Assembly (NCBI RefSeq): GCF_910591885.1
Contig: NC_063275.1
Location: 10,466,501 to 10,530,500, forward strand
DNA: 64,000 nucleotides
DNA from: Bombus terrestris
Taxonomy: Eukaryota; Arthropoda; Insecta; Hymenoptera; Apidae
Direction: 5' to 3'
The notes beneath the pieces are model-generated. The model worked only from the letters and a program-made list of their open reading frames with translations. It searched no databases and had not been told where the DNA came from. The translations under genes and the position numbers were made by a program. Below, one piece after another: positions 15,330 through 31,035 of the stretch (position 1 is its first letter; the number at the start of each line of letters is the position of its first letter).

Positions 15330-16327
15330 TATATAACATGATACGATATATCGTAAAGCTATATAACGTTACACCATGTATCGTAATAGTATATAACGAT
15401 ATACGTTATATCGCAATAGTATATAACGTTATACGTTATATCGTTATACTATATAACGTTATGCGTTATATCGTAATAGTATATAACGTTATAACTTATA
15501 TCGTAATAGTATATAACGTTATGCGTTATAACGTATTACTATATAACATGATACGATATATCGTAATGCTATATAACGTTATACGTTATATCGCAATAGT
15601 ATATAACGTTATACCATGTATCGTAACAGTATATAACGTTATACGTTATATCGTAACTGTATATAACGTTATAGGTTATGTCGTATTACTATATAACGAG
15701 ATACGATATATCGTAATGCTATATAACGTTATCACTTATATCGTAATAATATATAACGTTATACGTTATATCGCAATAGTATATAATGTTATACCATGTA
15801 TCGTAATGGTATATAACGTTATACGTTATATCGCAATAATATATAACGTTATACGATATAACGTAGTACTATATAACATGATACGATATATCATAATGCT
15901 ATATAACGTTAACCTTGAATCGCAGTAGTATATAACGTTATACGTTATACCGTAACAGTATATAACGTTATACGTTATATCGTATTACTATATAACGTTA
16001 TACGTTATATCGTATTACTATATAACGAGATACGCTATATCGTGATGCTATATAACGTTATAACTTATATCGTTATAGTATATAACGTTATACGTTATAT
16101 CGTAACAGTATATAACGTTATTCGTTTTGTCGTATTACTACATAACTTTATCCGTTGTGACGTAATACTATATAACGTGATACGATATATCGTAATGCTA
16201 TATATCGTTATACGTTATATCGTAATTGTATATAACGTTATACGATATATTGTAATTGTTCATACAGTTATACGTTATATCGCAATAGTATATACCGTTA
16301 TACGTTATAACGTAATAGTATATAACG
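15330..16327. repeat. 1-kb block, copy 1 of a pair 1,889 bp apart
   Basis: This block matches 17219-18216. The offset is 63 monomers minus 1 bp because each copy carries the same short monomer, GTTAACCTTGAATCGCAG (near 15911 and 17801), one base shorter than the usual GTTATACCTTGAATCGCA form. Variant order is conserved through a CGTGATGC monomer and a TTCATACAG monomer. The match ends in a TAACGCTATACG monomer here, where the partner has TAACGTTATACG. Confidence 0.8.
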
Positions 16328-17218
16328 CTATACGTTATATCGTAACTGTATTTAACGTTATACGTTATATCGCAATAGTATATAACGTTATACGTTATAA
16401 CGTATTACTATATAACGAGATACGATATATCGTAATGCTATATAACGTTATAACTTATATCGTAATAATATATAACGTTATACGTTATATCGTAATTGTA
16501 CATAACGTTATACGTTATATCGCAATAGTATATACCGTTATACGTTATAACGTATTACTGTACAACGAGATACGATATATCGTAATGCTATATAACGTTA
16601 TAACTTATATCGTAATAGTATATAACGTTATACGCTTTATCGTAACAGTATATAACGTTATACGTTATGTCGTATTACTATATAACTTTATCCGTTGTGA
16701 CGTAATACTATATAACGTGATACGATATATCGTAGTAGTATATAACGTTATACGTTATATCGTAACTGTATTTAACGTTATACGTTATATCGCAATAGTA
16801 TATAACGTTATACGTTATAACGTATTTCTATATAACGAGATACGATATATCGTAATGCTATATAACGTTATACGTTATATCGTAATAGTATATAACGTTA
16901 TACGATATAACGTAATACTATATAACATGATACGATATATCCTAAAGCTATATAACGTTATACCTTGAATCGCAATAGTATATAACGTTATACGTTATAT
17001 CGTAATAGTATATAACGTTATACCATGTATCGTAATAGTATATAACGTTATACGTTATATCGTAACAGTATATAACGTTATACGTTATATCGTATTACTA
17101 TATAACATTTTACGTTGTGACGTAATACTATAAAGCGTGATACGATATATCGTAATGCCATATAACGTTATACGTTATATAGTAATAGTATATAACGTTA
17201 TACGATATATCGTAATAG

Positions 17219-18216
17219 TATATAACATGATACGATATATCGTAAAGCTATATAACGTTACACCATGTATCGTAATAGTATATAACGATATACGTTATAT
17301 CGCAATAGTATATAACGTTATACGTTATATCGTTATACTATATAACGTTATGCGTTATATCGTAATAGTATATAACGTTATAACTTATATCGTAATAGTA
17401 TATAACGTTATGCGTTATAACGTATTACTATATAACATGATACGATATATCGTAATGCTATATAACGTTATACGTTATATCGCAATAGTATATAACGTTA
17501 TACCATGTATCGTAACAGTATATAACGTTATACGTTATATCGTAACTGTATATAACGTTATAGGTTATGTCTTATTACTATATAACGAGATACGATATAT
17601 CGTAATGCTATATAACGTTATCACTTATATCGTAATTATATATAACGTTATACGTTATATCGCAATAGTATATAATGTTATACCATGTATCGTAATGGTA
17701 TATAACGTTATACGTTATATCGCAATAATATATAACGTTATACGATATAACGTAGTACTATATAACATGATACGATATATCATAATGCTATATAACGTTA
17801 ACCTTGAATCGCAGTAGTATATAACGTTATACGTTATACCGTAACAGTATATAACGTTATACGTTATATCGTATTACTATATAACGTTATACGTTATATC
17901 GTATTACTATATAACGAGATACGCTATATCGTGATGCTATATAACGTTATAACTTATATCGTTATAGTATATAACGTTATACGTTATATCGTAACAGTAT
18001 ATAACGTTATTCGTTTTGTCGTATTACTACATAACTTTATCCGTTGTGACGTAATACTATATAACGTGATACGATATATCGTAATGCTATATATCGTTAT
18101 ACGTTATATCGTAATTGTATATAACGTTATACGTTATATTGTAATTGTTCATACAGTTATACGTTATATCGCAATAGTATATACCGTTATACGTTATAAC
18201 GTAATAGTATATAACG
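17219..18216. repeat. 1-kb block, copy 2 of a pair 1,889 bp apart
   Basis: This is the partner of 15330-16327. Differences are few, for example GTCTTATTAC here and GTCGTATTAC in copy 1, and TAATTATATATAACG here and TAATAATATATAACG there. The shared 1-bp loss near 17801 shows that the lesion predates the duplication. Confidence 0.8.
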
Positions 18217-18360
18217 TTATACGTTATAACGTAATAGTATATAACGTTATACGATATATCGTAATGGTATATAACATGATACGATATATCGTAAAGCTAT
18301 ATAACGTTATACCATGTATCGTAATAGTATATAACGACATACGTTATATCGCAATAGTAT

Positions 18361-18450
18361 ATAACGTTATACGTTATATCGTTATACTATATAACGTTAT
18401 ACGTTATATCGTTATACTATATAACGTTATACGTTATATCGTTATACTAT
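18361..18450. repeat. Run of identical single-monomer copies (3 copies)
   Basis: Three consecutive monomers are identical, each ending CGTTATATCGTTATACTAT. Elsewhere this variant usually occurs singly after a CGCAATAG monomer. Such a run is what single-monomer slippage or unequal exchange would leave. Similar short runs of other variants are at 19271-19360, 21871-21960 and 38741-38830. Confidence 0.8.
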
Positions 18451-20490
18451 ATAACGTTATACGTTATATCGTGATAGTATATAACGTTATAACTTATATC
18501 GTAATAGTATATAACGTTATGCGTTATAACGTGTTACTATATAACATGATACGATATATCGTAATGCTATATAACATGATACGATATATCGTAATGCTAT
18601 ATAACGTTATACGTTATATCGCAATAGTATATAACGTTATACGTTATATCGTAATAGTATATAACATGATACGATATCTCGTAATGCTATATAACGTTAT
18701 ACCATGTATCGTAATAGTATATAACGTTATACGTTATATCGCAATAGTATATAACGTTATACGTTATATCGTAATTGTACATAACGTTATACGTTATATC
18801 GCAATAGTATATACCGTTATACGTCATAACGTATTACTATATAACGAGATACGATATATCGTAATGCTATATAACATGATACGATATATCGTAATGCTAT
18901 ATAACGTTATACGTTATATCGCAATAGTATATAACGTTATACGTTATATCGTAATAGTATATAACATGATACGATATCTCGTGATGCTATATAACGTTAT
19001 ACCATGTATCGTAATAGTATATAACGTTAGACGTTATATCGCAATAGTATATAACGTTATACGATATACCGTAATACTGTATAACATGATACGATATATC
19101 ATAATGCTAAATAACGTTATACCTTCAATCGCAATAGTATGTAACGTTGTACGTTATACCGTAACAGTATATAACGTTATACGTTATATCGTAATGCTAT
19201 ATACCGTTATACGTTATAACGTATTACTATATAACGTGATACGATATATCGTAATAGTATATAACGTTATATGTTATATCGTAACTGTATATAACGTTAT
19301 ACGTTATATCGTAACTGTATATAACGTTATACGTTATATCGTAACTGTATATAACGTTATACGTTATATCGTATTATTATATAACTTTAGACGTTGTGAC
19401 GTAATACTATAGAACGTGATACGATATATCGTAATGCTATATAACGTTATAACATATATCGTAATGCTATATACTGTTATACGTTCTAGCGCAATAGTAT
19501 ATTACGTTATACGATATAACGTAATACTATATAACATGATGCGATATCTCGTAATGTTATATAACGTTATACGTTGTATATTAATAGTATATAACGTTAT
19601 ACGTTATATCGTAATTGTATATAACGTTATACGTTATATCGTAATTGTACATAACGTTATACGTTATATCGCAATAGTATATACCGTTATACGTTATAAC
19701 GTATTACTATATAACGAGATACGATATATCGTAATGCTATATAACGTTATAACTTATATCGTTACAGTATATAGCGTTATACGTTATATCGTAATAGTAT
19801 ATAACGTTATACGTTTGATCGTAGTAGTATATAACATGATACGATATAACGTAATACTATATAACATGATACGATATATCATAATGCTATATAACGTTAT
19901 ACTTTGAATCGCAATAGTATATAACGTTATACGTTATACCGTAACAGTATACAACGCTATACGCTATATCGTAATTGTATATAACGTTATACGTTATATC
20001 GTAATTGTACATAACGTTATACGTTATATCGCAATAGTATATAACGTCATACGTTATAACGTATTACTATATAACGGGATACGATATATCGTAATGCTAT
20101 ATAACGTTATCACTTATATCGTAATAATATATAACGTTATACGTTATATCGTAATAGTATATAACGTTATACGTTACATCCTAATACTATATAACGTTAC
20201 ACCTTGAATCGCAATAGTATATAACGTTATACGTTATACCGTAACAGTATATATCGTAATACGTTATATCGTAATAGTATATAACGTTATACGTTATACC
20301 GTAACAGTATATAACGTAATACGTTATATCGTAATACCATATAACGTTATACGTTATAACGCAATACTATATAACGTGATGCGATATATCGTAATGCTAT
20401 ATAACGTTATACGTTATATCGTAATTGTATATAACGTTATACGTTATATCGTAATTGTTCATACAGTTATACGTTATATCGCAATAGTAT

Positions 20491-20640
20491 ATACCGTTAT
20501 ACGTTATAACGTAATAGTATATAACGTTATACGTTATAACGTAATAGTATATAACGTTATACGTTATAACGTAATAGTATATAACATTATACGTTATAAC
20601 GTAATAGTATATAACGTTATACGTTATAACGTATTACTGA
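20491..20640. repeat. Run of five near-identical monomers
   Basis: Five monomers in a row share the ACGTTATAACGT core and the first four end AATAGTAT; one differs by CATTATACG for CGTTATACG. A similar run of four is at about 47881-47990 and its duplicate at 52951-53060. This is the second-clearest case of local single-monomer amplification in the window. Confidence 0.8.
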
Positions 20641-20780
20641 ATAACGTAATACGATATATCGTAATGCTATATAACTTTATACGTTATATCGCAATACTAT
20701 ATAACGTTATACGTTATATCGTAACAGTATATAACGTAATACGTTATATCGTAATAGTATATAACATGATACGATATATC

Positions 20781-20815
20781 CTAATGCTATATATCTTATA
20801 CCTTGAATCGCAATA
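20781..20815. repeat. Single monomer with a 1-bp loss
   Basis: GCTATATATCTTATACC is found where GCTATATAACGTTATACC is usual, so the CpG and one base are lost. It shifts the register by -1 from here to 25743. I saw no second copy of this lesion, so it appears to be private to this monomer. Confidence 0.75.
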
Positions 20816-20860
20816 GTATATAACGTTACACGCTATACCGTAACAGTATATAACGTAATA

Positions 20861-21280
20861 CGTTATTTTGTAATACCATATAACGTTATACGTTATATCG
20901 TAATTGTACATAACGTTATACGTTATATCGCAATAGTATATACCGTTATACGTTATAACGTATTACTGTACAACGAGATACGATATATCGTAATGCTATA
21001 TAACGTTATAACTTATATCGTAATAGTATATAACGTTATACGTTATATCGTAACAGTATATAACGTTATACGTTATGTCGTATTACTATATAACTTTATC
21101 CGTTGTGACGTAATACTATATAACGTGATACGATATATCGTAGTAGTATATAACGTTATACGTTATATCGTAACTGTATTTAACGTTATACGTTATATCG
21201 CAATAGTATATAACGTTATACGTTATAACGTATTACTATATAACGAGATACGATATATCGTAATGCTATATAACGTTATA
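20861..21280. repeat. 420-bp (14-monomer) tandem duplication, copy 1
   Basis: I read no difference between 20881-21280 and the sequence 420 bp further on. It includes a TACATAACG monomer, a TACTGTACAACGAG monomer and a CTTTATCCGTTGTGACG monomer. The related series near 16,340-16,975 is about 4.83 kb upstream. Confidence 0.8.
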
Positions 21281-21690
21281 ACTTATATCGTAATAATATA
21301 TAACGTTATACGTTATATCGTAATTGTACATAACGTTATACGTTATATCGCAATAGTATATACCGTTATACGTTATAACGTATTACTGTACAACGAGATA
21401 CGATATATCGTAATGCTATATAACGTTATAACTTATATCGTAATAGTATATAACGTTATACGTTATATCGTAACAGTATATAACGTTATACGTTATGTCG
21501 TATTACTATATAACTTTATCCGTTGTGACGTAATACTATATAACGTGATACGATATATCGTAGTAGTATATAACGTTATACGTTATATCGTAACTGTATT
21601 TAACGTTATACGTTATATCGCAATAGTATATAACGTTATACGTTATAACGTATTACTATATAACGAGATACGATATATCGTAATGCTATA
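21281..21690. repeat. 420-bp (14-monomer) tandem duplication, copy 2
   Basis: This directly adjoins copy 1. It diverges near 21690, where a plain CGTTATATCGTAATAG monomer replaces the ACTTATATCGTAATAATA monomer of the next cycle. Confidence 0.8.
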
Positions 21691-24348
21691 TAACGTTATA
21701 CGTTATATCGTAATAGTATATAACGTTATACGATATAACGTAATACTATATAACATGATACGATATATCCTAAAGCTATATAACGTTATACCTTGAATCG
21801 CAATAGTATATAACGTTGTACGTTATATCGTAATAGTATATAACGTTATACCATGTATCGTAATAGTATATAACGTTATACGTTATATCGCAATAGTATA
21901 TAACGTTATACGTTATATCGCAATAGTATATAACGTTATACGTTATATCGCAATAGTATATAACGTTATACGTTATAACGTATTACTGTACAACGAGATA
22001 CGATATATCGTAATGCTATATAACGTTATAACTTATATCGCAATAGTATATAACGTTATACGTTATATCGCAATAGTATATAACGTTATACGTTATATCG
22101 CAATAGTATATAACGTTATACGATATATCCTAATGCTATATAACGTTATGCCTTGAATCGCAATTGTATATAACGTTATACGTTATATCGCAATAGTATA
22201 TAACGTTATACGATATATCCTAATGCTATATAACGTTATGCCTTGAATCGCAATAGTATATAAGGTTATACGTTTTACCGTAACAGTATATAACGTTATA
22301 TGTTATATCGTATTACTATATAACTTTATACGTTGTGACGTAATACTATAAAGCGTGATACGATATATCGTAATGCCATATAACGTTATACGTTATATCG
22401 CAATAGTATATAACGTTATACGTTATAACGTAATAGTATATAACGTTATACGTTATAACGTAATACTATATAACGTTATACGTTATATAGTAATAGTATA
22501 TAACGTTATACGATATATCGTAATAGTATATAACATGATACGATATATCGTAAAGCTATATAACGTTACACCATGTATCGTAATAGTATATAACGATATA
22601 CGTTATATCGCAATGGTATATAACGTTATACGTTATATCGTTATACTATATGACGTTATGCGTTATATCGTAATAGTATATAACGTTATAACTTATATCG
22701 TAATAGTATATAACGTTATGCGTTATAACGTATTACTATATAACATGATACGATATATCGTAATGCTATATAACGTTATACGTTATATCGCAATAGTATA
22801 TAACGTTATACCATGTATCGTAATGGTATATAACGTTATACGTTATATCGCAATAATATATAACGTTATACGATATAACGTAGTACTATATAACATGATA
22901 CGATATTTCATAATGCTATATAACGTTATACCTTGAATCGCAGTAGTATATAACGTTATACGTTATACCGTAACAGTATATAACGTTATACGTTATATCG
23001 TATTACTATATAACGTTATACGTTATATCGTATTACTATATAACGAGATACGCTATATCGTAATGCTATATAACGTTATAACTTATATCGTTATAGTATA
23101 TAACGTTATACGTTATATCGCAATAGTATATAACGTTATACGCTATATCGTAACAGTATTTAACGTTATACGTTATATCGTAATAGTATATAACGTTATA
23201 CGCTATGTCGTAATAGTATATAACATGATGCGATATATCGTAATGCTATATACCGTTATACGTTATAACGTATTACTATATAACGTGATACGATATATCG
23301 TAATGCTATATATCTTTATACGTTATATCGCAATACTATATAACGTTATACGTTATAACGTGTTACTATGTAACGAGATACGTTGTATCGTAATGCTATA
23401 TAACGTTATAACTTATATCGTTATAGTATATAACGTTATACGTTATATCGTAACAGTATATAACGTTATACGTTTTGTCGTATTACTACATAACTTTATC
23501 CGTTGTGACGTAATACTATATAACGTGATGCGATATATCGTAATGCTATATAACGTTATACGTTATATCGCAATAGTATATAACGTTATACCATGTATCG
23601 TAATAGTATATAACGTTATACGTTACATCGCAATAGTATATAACGTTATACGATATATCCTAATTCTATATAACGTTATGCCTTGAATCGCAATAGTATA
23701 TAACGTTATACGTTATACCGTAACAGTATATAACGTAATACGTTATATCGTAATACCATATAACGTTATACGTTATAACGTAATACTATATAACGTGATG
23801 CGATATATCGTAATGCTATATAACGTTATACGTTATATCGTAATTGTATATAACGTTATACGTTATATCGTAATTGTTCATACCGTTATACGTTATATCG
23901 CAATAGTATATACCGTTATACGTTATAACGTATTACTATATAACGAGATACGATATAACGTAATAGTATATTACGTTATACGATATATCGTAATAGTATA
24001 TAACATGATACGATATATCGTAAAGCTATATAACGTTATGCCATGTATCGTAATAGTATATAACGATATACATTATATCGTAATAGTATATAACGTTATA
24101 CGTTATATCGTAATGCTATATACCGTTATACGTTATAACGTATTACTATATAACGTGATACGATATATCGTAAAGCTACATAACGTTATACCATGTATCG
24201 TAATAGTATATAGCGATATACGTTATATCGCAATAGTATATAACGTTATACGTTATAACGTAATACTATATAACGTGATGCGATATATCGTAATGCTATA
24301 TAACGTTATACGTTATATCGTAATTGTATATAACGTTATACGTTATAT

Positions 24349-26099
24349 CGTAATTGTATATAACGTTATACGTTATATCGTAATTGTTCATACCGTTATA
24401 CGTTATATCGCAATAGTATATACCGTTATACGTTATAACGTATTACTGAATAACGAGATACGATATATCGTAATGGTATATAACGTTATAACTTATATCG
24501 TTATAGTATATAACGTTATACGTTATATCGTAACAGTATATAACGTTATACGTTATATCGTATTACTATATAACTTTATCCGTTGTGACATAATACTATA
24601 AAAAGTGATACGATATATCGTAATGCTATATAACGTTATACGTTATATCGCAATATTATATAACGTTATAAGCTATAACGTATTACTATATAACGCGATA
24701 CGATATATCGTAATGCTATATAACGTTAAAACTTATATCGTAGTAATATATAACGTTATACGTTATACCGTAACAGTATATAACGTAATACGTTATATCG
24801 TAATACCATATAACGTTATACGTTATAACGTAATACTATATAACGTGATGCGATATATCGTAATGTTATATAACGTTACAACATATATCGCAATAGTATA
24901 TAACGTTATACGTTATATCGTATTACTATATAACTTTAGACGTTGTGACGTAATACTATATAAGGAGATACGATATATCGTAAAGCTATATAACGTTATA
25001 CCTTGAATCGCAATAGTATATAACGTTATACGCTATACCGTAACATTATATAACGTAATACGTTATATCGTAATAGTATATAACGTTATACGTTATATCG
25101 TAATTGTATATAACGTTATACGTTATACCGTAACAGTATATAACGTTATACGTTATATCGTAACAGTATATAACGTTATACGTTTTGTCGTATTACTACA
25201 TAACTTTATCCGTTGTGACGTAATACTATATAACGTGATGCGATATATCGTAATGCTATATAACGTTATACGTTATATCGTAGTTGTATATAACGTTATA
25301 CGTTATATCGTAATTGTTCATACCGTTATACGTTATATCGCAATAGTATATACCGTTATACGTTATAACGTATTACTATATAACGAGATACGATATATCG
25401 TAAAGCTATATAACGTTATACCTTGAATCGCAATAGTATATAACGTTATACGATATAACGTAATACTATATAACATGATACGATATATCCTAAAGCTATA
25501 TAACGTTGTACCTTGAATCGCAATAGTATATAACGTTATACGTTATACCGTAACAGTATATAACGTAATACGTTATATCGTAATACCATATAACGTTATA
25601 CGTTATAACGTAAAACTATATAACGTGATGCGATATATCGTAATGCTATATAACGTTATACGTTATATCGCAATAGTATATAACGTTATACGATATAACG
25701 TAATACTATATAACATGATACGATATATCATAGTGCTATATAATATACCTTGAATGTTATACCTTGAATCGCAATAGTATATAACGTTATACGTTATAAC
25801 GTAACAGTATACAACGTTATACGCTATATCGTAATTGTATATAACGTTATACGTTATATCGTTATAGTATATAACGTTATACGTTATATCGTAACAGTAT
25901 ATAACGTTATACCATGTATCGTAATAGTATATAACGTTATACGTTACATCGCAATAGTATATAACGTTATACGATATATCCTAATTCTATATAACGTTAT
26001 GCCTTGAATCGCAATAGTATATAACGTTATATGTTATACCGTAACAGTATATAACGTAATACGTTATATCGTAACACCATATAACGTTATACGTTATAA
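24349..26099. repeat. 1,751-bp tandem duplication, copy 1
   Basis: The following 1,751 bp repeat this stretch. The unit is 58 monomers plus 11 bp. The extra 11 bp are an internal partial copy of TATACCTTGAATG near 25743, which gives two ACCTTGAAT motifs 14 bp apart. I noticed only two differences across the pair: TAACGTTATACG against TAACGTTACACG near 24520/26271, and ACGTTATACCG against AAGTTATACCG near 24762/26513. The duplication is therefore recent relative to ordinary monomer divergence. Confidence 0.9.
25738..25770. repeat. 11-bp internal insertion (register mark)
   Basis: TAATATACCTTGAATG is followed by TTATACCTTGAATCGC, so part of the CCTTGAAT monomer occurs twice. It shifts the 30-bp register by +11. 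The only other instance is its duplicate near 27490, so it is a sequence fingerprint of the 1,751-bp unit. Confidence 0.85.
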
Positions 26100-27850
26100 C
26101 GTAATTGTATATAACGTTATACGTTATATCGTAATTGTTCATACCGTTATACGTTATATCGCAATAGTATATACCGTTATACGTTATAACGTATTACTGA
26201 ATAACGAGATACGATATATCGTAATGGTATATAACGTTATAACTTATATCGTTATAGTATATAACGTTACACGTTATATCGTAACAGTATATAACGTTAT
26301 ACGTTATATCGTATTACTATATAACTTTATCCGTTGTGACATAATACTATAAAAAGTGATACGATATATCGTAATGCTATATAACGTTATACGTTATATC
26401 GCAATATTATATAACGTTATAAGCTATAACGTATTACTATATAACGCGATACGATATATCGTAATGCTATATAACGTTAAAACTTATATCGTAGTAATAT
26501 ATAACGTTATAAGTTATACCGTAACAGTATATAACGTAATACGTTATATCGTAATACCATATAACGTTATACGTTATAACGTAATACTATATAACGTGAT
26601 GCGATATATCGTAATGTTATATAACGTTACAACATATATCGCAATAGTATATAACGTTATACGTTATATCGTATTACTATATAACTTTAGACGTTGTGAC
26701 GTAATACTATATAAGGAGATACGATATATCGTAAAGCTATATAACGTTATACCTTGAATCGCAATAGTATATAACGTTATACGCTATACCGTAACATTAT
26801 ATAACGTAATACGTTATATCGTAATAGTATATAACGTTATACGTTATATCGTAATTGTATATAACGTTATACGTTATACCGTAACAGTATATAACGTTAT
26901 ACGTTATATCGTAACAGTATATAACGTTATACGTTTTGTCGTATTACTACATAACTTTATCCGTTGTGACGTAATACTATATAACGTGATGCGATATATC
27001 GTAATGCTATATAACGTTATACGTTATATCGTAGTTGTATATAACGTTATACGTTATATCGTAATTGTTCATACCGTTATACGTTATATCGCAATAGTAT
27101 ATACCGTTATACGTTATAACGTATTACTATATAACGAGATACGATATATCGTAAAGCTATATAACGTTATACCTTGAATCGCAATAGTATATAACGTTAT
27201 ACGATATAACGTAATACTATATAACATGATACGATATATCCTAAAGCTATATAACGTTGTACCTTGAATCGCAATAGTATATAACGTTATACGTTATACC
27301 GTAACAGTATATAACGTAATACGTTATATCGTAATACCATATAACGTTATACGTTATAACGTAAAACTATATAACGTGATGCGATATATCGTAATGCTAT
27401 ATAACGTTATACGTTATATCGCAATAGTATATAACGTTATACGATATAACGTAATACTATATAACATGATACGATATATCATAGTGCTATATAATATACC
27501 TTGAATGTTATACCTTGAATCGCAATAGTATATAACGTTATACGTTATAACGTAACAGTATACAACGTTATACGCTATATCGTAATTGTATATAACGTTA
27601 TACGTTATATCGTTATAGTATATAACGTTATACGTTATATCGTAACAGTATATAACGTTATACCATGTATCGTAATAGTATATAACGTTATACGTTACAT
27701 CGCAATAGTATATAACGTTATACGATATATCCTAATTCTATATAACGTTATGCCTTGAATCGCAATAGTATATAACGTTATATGTTATACCGTAACAGTA
27801 TATAACGTAATACGTTATATCGTAACACCATATAACGTTATACGTTATAA
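26100..27850. repeat. 1,751-bp tandem duplication, copy 2
   Basis: This adjoins copy 1 and carries the same 11-bp insertion near 27493. The match extends about 80 bp past 27850 into a third partial cycle before changes appear (CCGTTACACG and CTATATAACG in place of CCGTTATACG and CTGAATAACG), as expected at the edge of a tandem duplication made by unequal exchange. Confidence 0.9.
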
Positions 27851-28674
27851 CGTAATTGTATATAACGTTATACGTTATATCGTAATTGTTCATACCGTTA
27901 TACGTTATATCGCAATAGTATATACCGTTACACGTTATAACGTATTACTATATAACGAGATACGATATATCGTAATGTTATATAACGTTATAACATATAT
28001 CGTAATAGTATATAACGTTATACGTTATACCGTAACAGTATATAACGTAATACGTTATATCGTAATACCATATAACGTTATACGTTATAACGTAATTGTA
28101 TATAACGTTATACGTTATATCGTAATTGTTCATACCGTTATACGTTATATCGCAATAATATATACCCTTATGCGTTATAACGTATTACTATATAACATGA
28201 TACGATATATCGTAATGCTATATAACGTTATAACTCATATCGTAATAGTATATAATGTTATACGTTATATCGTAACAGTATATAACGTTATACGTTTTGT
28301 CGTATTACTATATAACTTTATCCGTTGTGACGTAATACTATATAACGTGATACGATATATCGTAGTAGTATATAACGTTATACGTTATACCGTAACAGTA
28401 TATAACGTAATACGTTATATCGTAATACCATATAACGTTATACGTTATAACGTAAAACTATATAACGTGATGCGATATATCGTAATGCTATGTAACGTTA
28501 TACGTTATATCGTAATACTATATAACGTTATACGCTATGTCGTAATAGTATATAACATGATACGATATATCGTAATGCTATATAACGTTATACGTTATAT
28601 CGCAATAGTATATAACGTTATACGCTATATCGTAACAGTATTTAACGTTATACGTTATATCGTAATAGTATATA

Positions 28675-31035
28675 ACGTTATACGTTATACCGTAACAGTA
28701 TATAACGTTATACGTTATATCGTAATGCTATATACCGTTATACGTTATAACGTATTACTATATAACGTGATACGATATATCGTAATGCTATATAACTTTA
28801 TACGTTATATCGCAATACTATATAACGTTATACGTTATAACGTATTACTATGTAACGAGATACGTTATATCGTAATGCTATATAACGTTATAACTTATAT
28901 CGTTATAGTATATAACGTTATACGTTTTATCGTAACAGTATATAACGTTATACGTTTTGTCGTATTACTACATAACTTTATCCGTTGTGACGTAATACTA
29001 TATAACGTGATGCGATATATCGTAATGCTATATAACGTTATACGTTATATCGCAATAGTATATAACGTTATACCATGTATCGTAATAGTATATAACGTTA
29101 TACGTTACATCGCAATAGTATATAACGTTATACGATATATCCTAATTCTATATAACGTTATGCCTTGAATCGCAATAGTATATAACGTTATACGTTATAC
29201 CGTAACAGTATATAACGTAATACGTTATATCGTAATACCATATAACGTTATACGTTATAACGTAATACTATATAACGTGATGCGATATATCGTAATGCTA
29301 TATAACGTTATACGTTATATCGTAATTGTATATAACGTTATACGTTATATCGTAATTGTTCATACCGTTATACGTTATATCGCAATAGTATATACCGTTA
29401 TACGTTATAACGTATTACTATATAACGAGATACGATATATCGTAATGCTATATAACGTTATACCTTGAATCGCAATAGTATATAACGTTATACGTTATAC
29501 CGTAACAGTATATAACGTAATACGTTATATCGTAATAGTATATAACGTTATACGTTATATCGTAGTAGTATATAACATAATACGATATATCGTAATGCTA
29601 TATAACGTTATACGTTATATCGCAATAGTATATAACGTTATACGTTATACCGTAACAGTATATAACGTAATACGCTATATCGTAATACCATATAACGTTA
29701 TACGTTATAACGTAATACTATATAGCGTGATACGATATATCATAATGCTATATAACGTTATAACGTATATCGTAATGCTATATACTGTTATACGTTCTAG
29801 CGCAATAGTATATAACGTTATACGATATAACCTAATACTATATAACGTGATACGATATATCGTAATGCCATATAACGTTATACGTTATATCGTAATAGTA
29901 TATAACGTTATACGATATAACGTAATACTATATAACATGATGCGATATCTCGTAATGTTATATAACGTTATACGTTATATCGTAAATGTACATAACGTTA
30001 TACGTTATATCGCAATAGTATATAACGTTATACGTTATAACGTATTACTATATAACGAGATACGATATATCGTAATGGTATATAACGTTATAACTTATAT
30101 CGTTATAGTATATAACGTTATACGTTATATCGTAACAGTATATAACGTTATACGTTATATCGTAACAGTATTTAACGTTATACGTTATATCGCAATAGTA
30201 TATATCGTTATGCGTTATAACGTATTACTATATAACATGATACGATATATCGTAATGCTATATAACGTTATAACTCATATCGTAATAGTATATAATGTTA
30301 TACGTTATATCGTAACAGTATATAACGTTATACGTTTTGTCGTATTACTATATAACTTTATCCGTTGTGACGTAATACTATATAACGTGATACGATATAT
30401 CGTAGTAGTATATAACGTTATACGTTATACCGTAACAGTATATAACGTAATACGTTATATCGTAATAGTATATAACGTTGTACGTTATATCGTAATTGTA
30501 TATAACGTTATACGTTATACCGTAACACTAGATAACGTTATACGTTATATCGCAATAGCATATAACGTTATACGTTATAACGTAATACTATATAACGTGA
30601 TGCGATATATCGTAATGCTATATAACGTTATACGTTATATCGCAATAGTATATAACGTTATACCATGTATCGTAATAGTATATAACGTTATACGTAACAT
30701 CGCAATAGTATATAACGTTATACGATATATCCTAATTCTGTATAACGTCATGCCTTGAATCGCAAAAGTATATAACGTTATACGTTATACCGTAACAGTA
30801 TATAACGTAATACCTTATATCGTAATACCATATAACGTTATACGTTATAACGTAATACTATATAACGTGATGCGATATATCGTAATGCTATATAACGTTA
30901 TACGTTATATCGTAATTGTATATAACGTTATACGTTATATCGTAATTGTTCATACCGTTATACGTTATATCGCAATAGTATATACCGTTATACGTTATAA
31001 CGTATTACTATATAACGAGATACGATATATCGTAA
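28675..31035. repeat. 2.4-kb block, copy 1 of a pair 6,480 bp apart
   Basis: This block matches 35155-37665 with an offset of 6,480 bp (216 monomers) up to about 30600 and 6,630 bp after it. The step is a 150-bp (five-monomer) segment present only in copy 2 near 37080-37230. Small differences are visible, for example TTATAACGTATATCG here against TTATAACATATATCG at the partner site. A shorter relative of the first 0.85 kb lies at about 23.1-23.95 kb. Confidence 0.85.
29271..29450. repeat. Example of cassette 3 (six monomers, with TTCATACC)
   Basis: The order is: GTGATGCGATATATCG; CGTTATATCGTAATTG; CGTTATATCGTAATTGTTC; ATACCGTTATACG with TCGCAATAG; ATACCGTTATACG with AACGTATTAC; GAGATACGATATATCG. 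The TTCATACC junction recurs in this setting from about 2.6 kb to 56 kb. In the right domain it is replaced by TACATACC followed by CGTTAAATAGC (near 57371 and 58775). Confidence 0.85.
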
